In this document: positions 38,935 through 49,417 of the stretch, piece by piece
Layout of the letters: each line of letters opens with the position of its first letter
Numbering within the stretch: the first letter of the stretch is position 1
Assembly (NCBI RefSeq): GCF_030012985.1
Contig: NZ_CP120233.1
Coordinates: forward strand, 3,075,501-3,139,500
Direction of reading: 5' to 3'
DNA length: 64,000 nt
From: Microbulbifer sp. VAAF005
GTDB lineage: Bacteria; Pseudomonadota; Gammaproteobacteria; Pseudomonadales; Cellvibrionaceae
Position numbers and translations under genes: made by a program
The notes under the pieces: model-generated
The model's input: the letters and a program-made list of their open reading frames with translations, nothing else
Databases searched by the model: none
What the model was told of the DNA's origin: nothing

Positions 38935-40091
38935 GTGATTTTTATTTGGTTTTTAAAAATATGACAAGGAAGCCCTTGCGGCTATTCCTTACCTGCTTTG
39001 CTATTTTTATCGCCTTCTTGATTTTCGGTGCGGTTACCAGCCTCAAGTCCGCATTAAATTCCAGCGTGGAATTATCCGCTGATAATCGTCTGGTGGTATT
39101 CAATAGAATTAACTTTACCCAGTCACTACCCATTGCCTATGTGCAAAAGGTTGCAGCCGTCGAGGGAGTGAAACATGTAACTCATCTCAACTGGTTTGGC
39201 GGTTATTTTCAGGAACCCAGCCGGCAGGTCGTTTCAATGGCTGTAGATCCAGAATCCTATTTAAAAGTCTATGAAGAAATTGTTATTCCCGAGGAACAAA
39301 AGCAGGCTTGGTTTAACAATCGGCAAGGGGCTTTGGTTGGGGAAAAACTCGCGCAGATTTACGGCTGGAAAGTGGGCGATAGGATTCCTTTATCCTCCAA
39401 TATTTTTTCGCACAAAGATGGTGGCTACACCTGGGAATTTGTGATTTCCGGGATTTTTAAAGGGGATACGGAACAGTACGATACACGCCAATTATTGTTT
39501 CATTATAAATATTTTATGGAGACACAGACTTTCGGTGGCGACTGGATTGGCTGGATGGCACTAACAACCGATGATCCCGCTATCAATGAAAACGTCGCAA
39601 AAACTATCGATGATAATTTTGCCAACTCGCAGAATGAAACCGATACCAGTACCGAGAAAGCATTTAATAAAGCCTTTATTGAACAAATCGGAAATATTGG
39701 CTTAATTATTTTTTCTGTGGTGTTTACTGCCTTTTTCACCATATTGGTAGTGGTTGGCAACACTATGGCGCTGGCTATTCGCGAGCGTACCGGGGAAATC
39801 GCCGTATTAAAAACCCTGGGTTTTTCCAGCACCCGTATTTTCCGAATGGTGCTGTCGGAGTCCCTGTTAATTGCCTTTGTCGGCGGCCTTTCCGGCCTGG
39901 CCGCAGCCTGGCTGCTGGTCGAAGGGGTAAAAACCTTCCTTGCCCGCTTTTTGCCTAACTTGATTTTGGATGGTGATATCGCCCTGCAAGCCATTCTATT
40001 TATGTTGTTGTTGGGTCTGATTACCGGGCTGATGCCAGCCTTTCAGGCTCTGCGACTCAACATAGTAACTGCATTTAACCGACAACAATAA
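38931..40091 (+). CDS. ABC exporter permease 1 (FtsX/MacB fold)
   Basis: Membrane protein of 386 residues with the MacB/FtsX plan: one N-terminal span (about 14-34), a large periplasmic domain (about 40-260) and three C-terminal spans in a FtsX domain (VVVGNTMALAIRERTGEIAVLKTLGF). It starts with ATGA overlapping the ATPase gene. Together with the second permease it probably forms a heterodimer, as in LolCE. Confidence 0.9.
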   Translation: MSDFYLVFKNMTRKPLRLFLTCFAIFIAFLIFGAVTSLKSALNSSVELSADNRLVVFNRINFTQSLPIAYVQKVAAVEGVKHVTHLNWFGGYFQEPSRQVVSMAVDPESYLKVYEEIVIPEEQKQAWFNNRQGALVGEKLAQIYGWKVGDRIPLSSNIFSHKDGGYTWEFVISGIFKGDTEQYDTRQLLFHYKYFMETQTFGGDWIGWMALTTDDPAINENVAKTIDDNFANSQNETDTSTEKAFNKAFIEQIGNIGLIIFSVVFTAFFTILVVVGNTMALAIRERTGEIAVLKTLGFSSTRIFRMVLSESLLIAFVGGLSGLAAAWLLVEGVKTFLARFLPNLILDGDIALQAILFMLLLGLITGLMPAFQALRLNIVTAFNRQQ

Positions 40092-40154
40092 ACTGGTGCC
40101 CCACTGAAACTACACAATAGTTTTCACTGGGGAAGCCTTAAAGGAGAAGAAATT

Positions 40155-41342
40155 ATGGGTTCTCTTATTGCACAAATTGTTTCGGTAACCCTGATGAATC
40201 TGGGCAGCCTGCGTCGACGCCTGTGGATGTCACTGGCCATGGTATTTGCCTCGGCAGTTGTCGTCGCAATCCTGCTGGCGTTTCTCGCTATGGCCAAGGG
40301 ATTTGAGGCGACCATGAGTGGGGCCGGCTCCAGCCAGATCGCTATCCTGATGCGAGAGGGGTCTGCCAGTGAAATCAACTCTGTAATCCTGCAGGACCAG
40401 GTCAACCTGATTGCGGAATCGGCCGGTGTTGCCAGGGATACGAACAGCCCGCTGGTATCACCGGAGCTCTACGTTATTGTCGATGGCCTGAAGAAATCCA
40501 CCGGCACCGAAGCCAATATCCCCCTGCGCGGTCTCAATGAAACCGGCATGGCCATGCGCAATAACATGCGTATGGTGGAGGGGCGAATGTTTACTCCCGG
40601 CACTAACGAAATGATTGTTGGTGAAGGGGTATTGCGTGAATTTAATGGTTTCGAAATCGGTAAAGAAGTGCGCTTTGGCAAAAACCTGTGGACAGTTGTT
40701 GGGGTCTTTTCCACAGGGGGTAATATATTTGAGAGCGAGCTGTGGGCAGATATCAAAATTATCCAAAGTCACTACAACCGGGGTAACAGCTACCAGTCAA
40801 TCCGTTTGCAATTGGAGAATAACGGCGATCTCAAGCCCATTCAGGAAACCATTAAGCGCGAGCCCCGCCTGAACCTGGAAGCGCAAACCGAACAGGAGTA
40901 CTTCGCCAGCCAGGGTAAACAGCTGCAATATATCGCTACTTTTGGCTGGATTATCAGCTCTGTGATGGCGCTAGGCGCATTGGCCGGGGCGCTCAACACC
41001 ATGTATACCTCGGTAGCGGACCGGGCTCGTGAAATCGCTACTTTGCGCGCATTGGGGTTCAGCAACTTCTCCGCGTTCTGCGGCACTATTGCTGAGGCCA
41101 TGGTTTTAGCTGTTGCCGGTGGGCTTTTGGGTTCCCTAGCTGCTTACCTGTTTTTCGACGGTCTCAACACCTCAACTCTGGGAGGCAGTTTTACCCAGGT
41201 GGTGTTTAGTTTTGAGATGTCCCCAGACCTGTTTGTGCAGGGCGCCGTATTGGCGCTGGTGATCGGTTTTATCAGCGGCTTCTTCCCAGCCTGGCGCGCG
41301 GCACGCATGCCGGTTGTGGTCGCTTTCCGGCACGCGACTTAA
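40155..41342 (+). CDS. ABC exporter permease 2 (FtsX/MacB fold)
   Basis: Second FtsX-fold permease of the operon, 395 residues, with the same arrangement of one N-terminal span, a periplasmic domain, and three C-terminal spans around YTSVADRAREIATLRALGFS. It resembles permease 1 in plan but not closely in sequence. AGGAG precedes the ATG. Having two different permeases plus a fusion protein sets this system apart from MacAB, where one permease is fused to the ATPase. The substrate is unknown. Confidence 0.9.
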   Translation: MGSLIAQIVSVTLMNLGSLRRRLWMSLAMVFASAVVVAILLAFLAMAKGFEATMSGAGSSQIAILMREGSASEINSVILQDQVNLIAESAGVARDTNSPLVSPELYVIVDGLKKSTGTEANIPLRGLNETGMAMRNNMRMVEGRMFTPGTNEMIVGEGVLREFNGFEIGKEVRFGKNLWTVVGVFSTGGNIFESELWADIKIIQSHYNRGNSYQSIRLQLENNGDLKPIQETIKREPRLNLEAQTEQEYFASQGKQLQYIATFGWIISSVMALGALAGALNTMYTSVADRAREIATLRALGFSNFSAFCGTIAEAMVLAVAGGLLGSLAAYLFFDGLNTSTLGGSFTQVVFSFEMSPDLFVQGAVLALVIGFISGFFPAWRAARMPVVVAFRHAT

Positions 41343-41355
41343 ATAATTTTATGTG

Positions 41356-41385
41356 GGGGCTTCTATGAAGAGCCCCTACTTTTTC
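41356..41385. terminator. Terminator between ABC operon and convergent acyltransferase gene
   Basis: GC-rich stem GGGGCT..TC / GA..AGCCCC with a two-base bulge, followed on the plus strand by TACTTTTTC. The stop codon of the minus-strand acyltransferase gene lies in one arm. Confidence 0.7.
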
Positions 41386-42262
41386 TTGCGGTAAATTTTA
41401 CTCTTGCCTTCCGGCTGTTTCCTGAAGCGCTTGTATTCCCACTGATACTGTTCCGGTGCCTGGGCAATACAAGCCTCTACACCGCGATTCATCGCCGCCA
41501 GGGAAACTTTCTGCTCATCGCTATAAATGGCCTTTTCCGCAGGAACAAATACCAGCTCAAATCCACCTTCAACGCGCTTGCCGAAACCAAACACCACATG
41601 GCAATTAGTGCGCTGTATCAAATTGTGAACCAAGGTCATCGTCAATGCGGGGCGCCCAAAGAAAGGGGCAAAATCCCCCCCATATCCGGCTCCTGATCGG
41701 GAAGTATCAGGGCAAAATTACCGGCTTTGAGAGCCTTAAGTAGCGAGCGAACCCCATGTACGTTGGTGGGAACCATCTTGCCACCGGTCACTTCCCGCCC
41801 ATTGCGAATAACTGGGTCCAAAGCTTCAATTTTGGGAGGCTGGTATAGCACTGTGCAGGGAGCCAGGGTGCCTACATGCAAGCCAAAAATTTCCCAATTG
41901 CCCGTATGCGGCATCAGTACAATTGTGCCGGTCCTGCCTTCTTCACTCCCGTCGAGCAAGTGCTGGTTGCGCACTCCCACAATCGCATTCTTACTTTTGG
42001 CCCAGGGGGTGTTCCATAGGGCCGCCATCTCAAAGCCGGTCATTGCAGTACCGATCACGCTCTCTCTGGCGAGCCGTTCGCGCTGCTTTGGGTCCATGGC
42101 CGGATAGCACAACTCCAGGTTTATACGGCTCAGGCGCAGCCCCTCGGAGCGCGTCCACACAGCAATTTTGCCAACGAGTAAACCGAGGTGTCGCGACCAA
42201 GACAACGGCAGTTTGCCAATGATTTTCAGTGCCCCTACTGCAAGGCGCCCTTTAATATCCAC
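41376..42262 (-). pseudogene. LpxL/LpxM-family lipid A acyltransferase, frameshifted at a G7 run
   Basis: Inner membrane acyltransferase that adds a secondary acyl chain to lipid A. The catalytic HX4D/E-type motif is MPHTGNWEIFG, and the start fits the family (LPLSWSRHLGLLVGKIAVW). GTG 42262 with GGAAG eight bases ahead is the likely start. The first frame ends soon after ILPDQEPDMGG. The family continuation (TMTLVHNLIQRTNCHVVFGF) is in the other frame, with the switch at seven C on the plus strand (41675-41681). One more base restores DFAPFFGRPALTMTL and a 295-residue protein. Confidence 0.85.
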
Positions 42263-42421
42263 TGAATTACTTCCTATCCACAAAAGCCATTTTGAGACGG
42301 CTATCTAGTTCGAGAATGAACATTGACACCTCCGAAGCGGCTATAGCGCTTTAAGCACAGGAGCCGCTGCCGCTATAATTGCGTCCCTTTGCCCACAGCA
42401 GATACTGATCCGGAGATAGCG

Positions 42422-43378
42422 GTGTCCAAGCAATACGATCTCAGTACCTTTCAGGGACTCATTTTTGCCCTGCAGGATTATTGGGCGCGCCAAGGGTGCG
42501 TCATTCTACAGCCTCTGGATATGGAAGTGGGCGCCGGCACCTTTCATCCAGCGACCTTCCTCCGTGCCATAGGCCCGGAAAACTGGAATGCGGCCTATGT
42601 ACAGCCCTGCCGCCGCCCTACCGATGGCCGCTACGGCGAGAACCCCAACCGCCTTCAGCACTACTACCAATACCAAGTAGTAATGAAACCATCCCCGGAC
42701 AATATCCAGGAATTGTACCTCGATAGCCTTCGCGCCATGGGCGTAGATCCCGCTGTCCACGATATTCGCTTTGTTGAGGACAACTGGGAATCCCCAACCC
42801 TGGGCGCCTGGGGCCTCGGCTGGGAAGTTTGGCTGAATGGTATGGAAGTTACCCAGTTCACCTACTTCCAGCAGGTTGGCGGCCTCGAGTGCTACCCAGT
42901 TACCGGCGAGATCACCTACGGTCTTGAGCGTATCGCCATGTATCTGCAAGGTGTCGAGTCTATCTACGATTTAGTGTGGACCCGCAACCCGGATGGCAGC
43001 CCCGTCACCTACGGCGACGTTTTCCATCAGAACGAAGTGGAAATGTCCCACTACAACTTTGAACACGCCGATGTGGAGTTCCTGTTCGCGACCTTCGATC
43101 ACTGCGAGCGCGAGAGCACACGCCTGATTGAGCTGGGCCTGCCGCTCCCCGCTTACGAGCAAGTTATGAAGGCCTCCCACGCCTTCAACCTTCTGGATGC
43201 GCGCCACGCCATCTCAGTAACTGAGCGCCAGCGCTATATCCTGCGCGTACGAACCCTGGCCCGCGCCGTGGCACAGGCTTACTACGATGCGCGCCGCGCC
43301 TTAGGCTTCCCCATGGCAGATGAAGCACTGCGGGCAGATATTTTGGCGGAAGACATCGAGCAAGAGGAGAAGCAGTAA
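42422..43378 (+). CDS. glyQ: Glycyl-tRNA synthetase alpha subunit
   Basis: Catalytic subunit of the bacterial tetrameric (alpha2 beta2) glycyl-tRNA synthetase, 318 residues. Family segments are [39 protein letters not shown] and [22 protein letters not shown] 42422 has GGAG six bases ahead and matches the usual N terminus ([12 protein letters not shown]); an upstream start at 42389 would add 11 unlikely residues. Its stop overlaps the glyS start (TAATG). Confidence 0.96.
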   Translation: MSKQYDLSTFQGLIFALQDYWARQGCVILQPLDMEVGAGTFHPATFLRAIGPENWNAAYVQPCRRPTDGRYGENPNRLQHYYQYQVVMKPSPDNIQELYLDSLRAMGVDPAVHDIRFVEDNWESPTLGAWGLGWEVWLNGMEVTQFTYFQQVGGLECYPVTGEITYGLERIAMYLQGVESIYDLVWTRNPDGSPVTYGDVFHQNEVEMSHYNFEHADVEFLFATFDHCERESTRLIELGLPLPAYEQVMKASHAFNLLDARHAISVTERQRYILRVRTLARAVAQAYYDARRALGFPMADEALRADILAEDIEQEEKQ

Positions 43379-45459
43379 TGGCTCAGGATTTTCTGGTAGA
43401 GCTGGGCACCGAAGAGCTGCCGCCCAAGGCGTTACACAAATTAATGAGCGCTTTCGCCGATGGTATTACCCAGGGCCTCAAAGGCGCCGAGTTGTCTTTT
43501 GGCGAAGTTAAAGCCTACGCAGCCCCCCGTCGCCTGGCCGTAGCAGTATTCGGTTTGGCAGATAAGCAGCAAGACAAACAAATTGAAAAGCTGGGCCCGG
43601 CTGTCAAAGCCGCTTTCGATAAAGAGGGTAAGCCCAGTAAAGCCGCTGAGGGGTTCGCCCGCAGCAACGGCGTAGATGTTGAAGAGCTGGGACGCAAAGA
43701 GACCGACAAAGGCGAGCGCCTGGCCTTTATCAGCGAGCAAAAAGGCGCTGAAACCGAATCCCTGTTAGCGGGCATTGTCGAGAAGGCATTGGCTCAACTG
43801 CCAATTCCCAAGCGTATGCGCTGGGGGGCGCGCCGCGAGGAGTTCGTGCGCCCGGTGCACTGGCTCGTCATGCTGTTTGGCAACAAGGTAGTAAACGGTG
43901 AAGTACTCGGCTTAAAAGCCGGTAACACCAGCCGCGGTCATCGCTTCCACTGCAATCGCGAGCTGGAGATCCACTCCGCCCACGACTATGCACAGGTTCT
44001 GCGCGAACCCGGCTACGTAATGGCTGACTTCGCCGAGCGCCGCGAAGCCATTCGCGCCCAGGTGATCGCCGAAGCCAACAACGTCAATGGTGAAGCAGTC
44101 ATCGATGACGATCTGCTCGACGAAGTGACTGCACTGGTTGAATGGCCTGTAGCCCTCACCGGTCGCTTCGAAGAGCGCTTCCTAGAAGTACCCGCTGAAG
44201 CCCTGATCTCCTCCATGAAGGAGCACCAGAAATATTTCCATGTGGTAGATGAAGATGGCCAATTGCTGCCTTTCTTTATCACCGTGTCCAATATCGAGAG
44301 CCAGGATGCCGCCCAGGTTATCCACGGCAATGAGCGCGTAATCCGTCCGCGCCTGGCGGATGCCGCCTTCTTCTTTGAGACCGACAAAAAGACCAGCCTG
44401 GAATCACGCCGCGAGAAACTGCGCCAAATCGTGTTCCAGCAGCACCTGGGTAGCGTCTACGACAAGACTGAACGGGTAGCCGCCCTCGCCCGCACCATCG
44501 CTGAGAAAACCGGAAGCAACGGCGACTGGGCCGAGCGCGCCGGCCGCCTGTGCAAGTCGGACCTGGTTACCGAGATGGTGTTCGAGTTTGCCGATATGCA
44601 GGGCATCGCCGGCTACTACTACGCCGAAAATGACGGCGAGCCGTTGGATGTGGCCAAGGCCATGTACGAGCAGTATATGCCCAAGTTTGCCGGTGATGAG
44701 CTGCCCGCCAGCGACACCGGCACTGTAATCGCCCTGGCGGATCGCCTGGATACTTTGGTCGGCATCTTCGGCATAGGCCAACCCCCCAGCGGCTCCCGCG
44801 ACCCCTTCGCCCTGCGCCGCGCCAGCCTGGGGATCATCCGTATTCTCGTAGAGAAGCGCCTCGACCTGGACCTGCGCGAATTGCTGGAATTGGCCCGCGA
44901 CAACTACCCGCGCACCGCCCTGGGTGAATATGACAAGGTGGTGGAGCAAACTCTGCAGTATGTACTGGAGCGCTTCCGCGCCCGTTACGAAGATCAGGGT
45001 ATCGCCACCGAAGTATTTATGTCCGTTGCCGCGCGCAAGCTGTCGCGCCCGCTGGATATCGACAACCGCGTGCACGCGGTCAACGCGTTTAGCCAGCTGC
45101 CGGAGTCCGGTGCTTTGGCCGCCGCCAACAAACGCGTTTCCAATATCCTCGCCAAATTAGACAGTGCTGTACCCAGCAGTGTTGATGAAGCTCTGTTGCA
45201 GGAAGAGGCGGAAAAGGCTCTCTTCGCCGCAGTACAGGTTGCCCGCACAGAAGTCGAGCCCCTGTATAGCGATGCGCTCTTCGCCGAGGGCCTCGCCGGT
45301 CTGGCTGGCCTACGTGAAACCGTAGACAGCTTCTTCGACCACGTGATGGTAATGAGTGACGACGAGCAACTGCGCAACAACCGCCTGGCCCTATTGGCCC
45401 AGCTGCGCGCACTGTTCCTCGAAGTTGCCGATATTTCCCTACTGGTTCCTGCCAAGTAA
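43378..45459 (+). CDS. glyS: Glycyl-tRNA synthetase beta subunit
   Basis: tRNA-binding beta subunit of 693 residues, the normal length. Family features include the start FLVELGTEELPPKAL, KRMRWG, the RGHRFH segment, VAARKLSRPLDIDNRVHAVNAF and the C-terminal DALR-type anticodon-binding part. It is coupled to glyQ by a one-base overlap and followed by gmhB. Confidence 0.97.
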   Translation: MAQDFLVELGTEELPPKALHKLMSAFADGITQGLKGAELSFGEVKAYAAPRRLAVAVFGLADKQQDKQIEKLGPAVKAAFDKEGKPSKAAEGFARSNGVDVEELGRKETDKGERLAFISEQKGAETESLLAGIVEKALAQLPIPKRMRWGARREEFVRPVHWLVMLFGNKVVNGEVLGLKAGNTSRGHRFHCNRELEIHSAHDYAQVLREPGYVMADFAERREAIRAQVIAEANNVNGEAVIDDDLLDEVTALVEWPVALTGRFEERFLEVPAEALISSMKEHQKYFHVVDEDGQLLPFFITVSNIESQDAAQVIHGNERVIRPRLADAAFFFETDKKTSLESRREKLRQIVFQQHLGSVYDKTERVAALARTIAEKTGSNGDWAERAGRLCKSDLVTEMVFEFADMQGIAGYYYAENDGEPLDVAKAMYEQYMPKFAGDELPASDTGTVIALADRLDTLVGIFGIGQPPSGSRDPFALRRASLGIIRILVEKRLDLDLRELLELARDNYPRTALGEYDKVVEQTLQYVLERFRARYEDQGIATEVFMSVAARKLSRPLDIDNRVHAVNAFSQLPESGALAAANKRVSNILAKLDSAVPSSVDEALLQEEAEKALFAAVQVARTEVEPLYSDALFAEGLAGLAGLRETVDSFFDHVMVMSDDEQLRNNRLALLAQLRALFLEVADISLLVPAK

Positions 45460-45515
45460 TGACTTGCAGAGGCGGGGCATTAAACCCCCGCCTCGCAAAT
45501 CAGGGAGATACTAAT

Positions 45516-46067
45516 ATGGCAATTATCATTCTCGGCCGCGACGGGGTGATCAACGAAAATCCCGATAAATTCGTCAAATCCGCCGACGAATGGCAGCCCC
45601 TGCCCGGCAGTATTGAAGCACTGGCAGCGCTCAGTCAGGCCGGCCATCAACTGGTGATAGCCACCAACCAGAGTGGCCTGGCGCTGGGCCAATTTGATCT
45701 GGATGACCTGGAAGAAATGCACGCTAAAATGCGTACTCAGGTGGAAGATGCCGGTGGCGAAATCGCCGCTATTTTCTACTGTCCCCACGGCCCTGAAGAT
45801 AATTGCCGCTGCCGCAAACCCCTGGCGGGTCTGCTAGATGCAATCGAAGCGGAATTTGATACCAGCCTGCACGACTGTTATTTGGTTGGAGATAAGCTGG
45901 CAGATCTTTATCTGGCGTTAGAGAAGGGGTGTAAACCCGTTCTGGTAAAAACCGGTGCAGGTGATCAGACTTTACAGCACCTAATCGAGCAGCCGGATCC
46001 CCGCCTAACCACCACCTCAGTTTTCGCTGATTTGGCGCACTTTTCAAAATATCTCCTCCCCCAGTAA
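45516..46067 (+). CDS. gmhB: GmhB-like heptose bisphosphate phosphatase lacking the nucleophile Asp
   Basis: HAD-superfamily protein of 183 residues, matching D-glycero-beta-D-manno-heptose-1,7-bisphosphate 7-phosphatase of LPS heptose synthesis. ATG 45516 has GGGAG upstream. The HAD motif I should read DRDGVIN; here it is ILGRDGVIN, so the nucleophilic Asp (residue 7) is Gly through one base change (GGC for GAC). The second Asp, the ATNQSG motif, the zinc-binding loop YCPHGPEDNCRCRKP and the Mg-binding VGDKLADL are intact. It follows glyS, as in Pseudomonas. As written it should be inactive as a phosphatase. Confidence 0.9.
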   Translation: MAIIILGRDGVINENPDKFVKSADEWQPLPGSIEALAALSQAGHQLVIATNQSGLALGQFDLDDLEEMHAKMRTQVEDAGGEIAAIFYCPHGPEDNCRCRKPLAGLLDAIEAEFDTSLHDCYLVGDKLADLYLALEKGCKPVLVKTGAGDQTLQHLIEQPDPRLTTTSVFADLAHFSKYLLPQ

Positions 46068-46368
46068 ATCTCTCACCGGTACCCCTGCAAGATTAATTGT
46101 GCGCCATATTTCGAACTTAGTGCACTGTGTTCGACACAACACGTTTATCCGCCCGCCAAGTTATTGAGTTGCACGACACATTCCTATAAAAGCGATTGGC
46201 GGGAGGGCGAGCCCATAGTTGTATCAGCACGTTGTGCCAAGCCATGGATGGGCAAGGCTTGAGTGACGCTCTAAGTGGTTCTGCCAGGGAAATGGAGTAT
46301 TGCCCTGGTGGAGAGCTCTTTTAAGCCTTTTGTTGCCGCCTGCACAAAACAACAAAAGGGATATTCCA
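46068..46368. other. Noncoding region upstream of the secreted protease
   Basis: About 300 bp with several inverted repeats: CCCGCCAA/TTGGCGGG near 46153 and 46196, CCAGGG/CCCTGG near 46286-46310, and the 10-bp repeat at 46326-46359 that covers the protease ribosome site. I compared it by eye with GEMM and glycine riboswitch consensus elements and saw no convincing match. The protease promoter must lie here. Confidence 0.4.
46326..46359 (+). promoter_or_regulatory. Hairpin that sequesters the protease ribosome binding site
   Basis: Perfect 10-bp inverted repeat CCTTTTGTTG / CAACAAAAGG with a 14-nt loop. The right arm overlaps AAAAGGG, the ribosome site of the subtilase gene starting at 46369. 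Folded, it would block translation. Opening by heat, a protein or a small RNA is inference. Confidence 0.5.
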
Positions 46369-49349
46369 ATGAAAAGAAAAATTCTTTCTGCCCTGACAGC
46401 AGGTATATTGCTATCCAGCAGCGTACTTGCTGATTCAGCTGCGGAGAAGTTTGCCCCGAGTCAGGAAAAAACAAAAAAAATCTATATTGTTCAACTTGAT
46501 GGTGAGCCTCTAACCTCTTATAGCGGCACCATCCCGGGCTTATCAGCTACCAAACCGGCCAACCGTGGCAAACTCGACCCTCAAAGCAGTAGCTATCAAC
46601 ACTACTCTGACTTTCTTAGATCGCGGCGGGAGCAGGTTCTATCCACAATCCCCAACGCGCGCACAGTTCACGAATATGACACCGCATTTAATGGCTTCGC
46701 TGCGGTAATGAGTGAAAAAGAAGCAGCTGCACTTCGCGGCCGCGCTGACGTCAAAGGGGTTTGGGAAGATGAACTATTAAAACCCCATACCGATTCCACT
46801 GCGGATTTCCTCGGTATCACAGATATGCCCAGCCCCTGGCTCTGGGGCATTACCGGCGAAAATATAGTAGTGGGTATTATCGACTCCGGTATTCACCCGG
46901 AGCACGAAAGCGTCGCCGACATAGCGACACCCTTGCAAGGCAACTTGGGAGCCCATGTTCCTTACGGTTCAATTCCCGAGTCCTTTACAGGCGAAGGCTG
47001 TGAATTCGGTAACAGCGACCAAAACCCCAATGATGCCGCATTTACTTGTAACAACAAGCTGATTAAAGCCAAGTCTTTTTCCGATGCATTTCTGGCCAAT
47101 AAAGAGTTGGCGGACTATGAATTCCTTTCAGCCAGAGATGCAGATGGGCATGGGACTCATACCGCCACAACGGCCGCCGGTAACTATGGCGTTACTACTC
47201 CAGACGGGAAAACCCTTACCGGAATGGCACCGCGAGCCCGCATTGCAGTGTATAAAGTTTGCTGGGATGCTCCTGACCCGGACGATAGCGGTTGCTCTTC
47301 GGCCGACTCAATGGCCGCTATTGATGAGGCCGTAGCCGATGGTGTCGACGTAATCAACTATTCGATCGGTGGCTCTGGTACTACTTTTAGTGGTGCCGAT
47401 GACATCGCATTCCTATTTGCTGCAGATGCCGGCGTTTTTGTCGCCACATCTGCCGGAAATAACGGGCCTGGCCCAGAGACCATGGGTACCCCTTCAGGGA
47501 TACCTTGGATAACCGCAGTCGGCGCTTCTGAAGATGACCAGAGCTTTGGCTTAGCCCTACAAGTATCCTCACCAGAGTCGGTTTCCGGCATTTACGAGGG
47601 GCGTGAGGGCAATGGCACAGTAAGCCTTGAAGAGGTTGGAGCAGTATCTGCTGAGGTTGTTCTCAGTGAGCCGTTAGAAGCTTGTACTGAAGTTACTAAC
47701 AGCGAATCTTTGGAGGGCAGTATTGCCCTGGTGAGACGTGGAGGTTGCTCCTTTACTGATAAATATAATAATGCGGCCGATGCCGGCGCTGTAGCTATCG
47801 TAGTTTACAATGATGGTACTGCCGATGACCGCATCAATCCGATCACGATGTCGGCCCCGGATACTCGCATTCCCGGCATGATGATTTCTTTCTACGAAGG
47901 CGAGACTCTTGCAGCCAGTGGCGGAGTTTCCGGAGTTATTGATCCGTCTCAGTTGATTGCCAGGGAAGACCGCGTCGCAAACTTTTCATCCCGCGGCCAG
48001 AACGGTGGGGCGCCGGATATTATCAAACCGGATATCAGTGCCCCCGGGGTTGGCATTATCGCGGGAATTTCTCCGGTATTAAGTGGAGGAGAACTGTTTG
48101 GGGCTCTGAGTGGCACTTCCATGGCGAGCCCGCACGTGGCCGGCGTAATGGCCTTGTTAAAGCAGGCTAACCCGCACTGGAGCCCGGCAATGGCCAAATC
48201 CGCACTGATGACGACTGCGCGCAATGATTTGCGTAAGTCTTACGGTCTAGCGGATGCAACACCATTCGATATGGGTGCCGGTGCCATAGTGCCCCGTGAC
48301 GCCTTCAAGCCAGGTCTGGTTTACGACGCGGGCTTTAATGATTATCTCGCCTTCCTTTGCGGCGCTGAACTCCAACCCGAGTTGGTCGATAGTGCAACCT
48401 GTGATGCGTTGACGTCCTTGGGATACTCTATCGATTCCAGCGACCTGAACCTCGCTTCTATGGGAGTCGCTGACCTGCTCGGCAGCCAGACCATCAAACG
48501 CCGGGTTACCAGCGTCGCTCCCGGCCAGCGTTGGTATTGGGCATCCATCAACGCACCACTCGGTATCGATGTAGATATCAATCCGAAAGTTCTGCGCCTC
48601 AGGGAGGGGAGAGTGCTGAGTTTGAAGTAACCTTCACCGCCACAGAGTCCGCCGAAATGAATACTTGGGTTTTTGGCGACCTCACTTGGCAATCCGTGGG
48701 GTCTCAGATTAGCGTGCGCAGCCCAATTGCTATTCGCCCTGTTCCGCTAGCTGCACCCCAGCAATTAACTGGCAGCGGCACCAATGGCAACCTCGATCTC
48801 AATGTGGGCTTCGGCTACAACGGTGATTTCCAGGTGAATGTCACTGGCCTGGCAGAGGGTGAGGCCACTACAACCACTGTTGAAGATGGCGATGTTCAAG
48901 TAATTTTCTTTGATATACCTGAAGGAACAGAGCTTGCGCATATCGCTATGTATGATGCCGATGTGGGCGACGGTAGCGGAAGTGACGACCTGGACCTGGA
49001 AGTTTATGGCCCAGCGCCAAACTATCCCGAAGTCGGTACCAGCGGCAGCGCCACTTCCGCAGAGTCAGTTTCCCTGGCTAACCCCTCTCCCGGTCAATAT
49101 GCAGCCGTTGTTGTCGATTATGCGACATCCGCCGGCCCCACCAATTTCAGCTTATTCAATTTTAATCTGAACGGGGACAATGGAAATACCGCAGTGGATG
49201 CGCCGGCTCAAGCACAGATTGGCGGAACTGGGGTAGTTTCTTTGGAGTGGATGAACATTACTCCCAATACCCGCCATCTTGGTATTTTGGCTCATGGTGA
49301 CGGAGAAAAAGAATTTTCCGAAACTCAGGTCATGATTAATACTCAATAG
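46369..49349 (+). pseudogene. Secreted S8 (subtilisin-like) serine protease with PA domain, frameshifted
   Basis: Extracellular protease. In order: signal peptide (about 1-22), inhibitor I9-type propeptide (about 38-140), catalytic domain with Asp in VVGIIDSGIHPEHE, His in DGHGTHTATTAAGN, an inserted PA domain (about 430-520, SLEGSIALVRRGGCSF), and Ser in LSGTSMASPHVAGVMALL. The frame breaks at about 48606-48609 (a run of four G). The Fn3-like continuation GESAEFEVTFTATES and a C-terminal domain ending DGEKEFSETQVM lie in the -1 frame. One more G gives 993 residues. Even the truncated product would keep the catalytic domain. Confidence 0.88.
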
Positions 49350-49388
49350 GCCTCACACGCTAATAATTGATGGTAAGAAGTGAAAGTC

Positions 49389-49417
49389 AAAACCGGCCGG
49401 AGTTTGGCCGGTTTTTT
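49389..49417. terminator. Strong terminator after the protease gene
   Basis: Perfect 10-bp stem AAAACCGGCC / GGCCGGTTTT with a 7-nt loop and a T6 run on the plus strand. The stop codon of the convergent hydrolase gene (49416) overlaps its edge, so it probably serves both genes. Confidence 0.9.

Noticed and set aside
44404..45075. A 223-codon minus-strand frame opposite glyS
   Set aside because: Antisense to a normal-length glyS; rich in Gly, Ala, Val and Gln as typical for shadow frames.
46080..46320. Possible riboswitch before the secreted protease (hairpins, GGGCAAGGC and GACGC elements)
   Set aside because: Compared by eye with c-di-GMP (GEMM) and glycine riboswitch consensus; the conserved core elements are not in the right order. 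Only the ribosome-site hairpin is kept.
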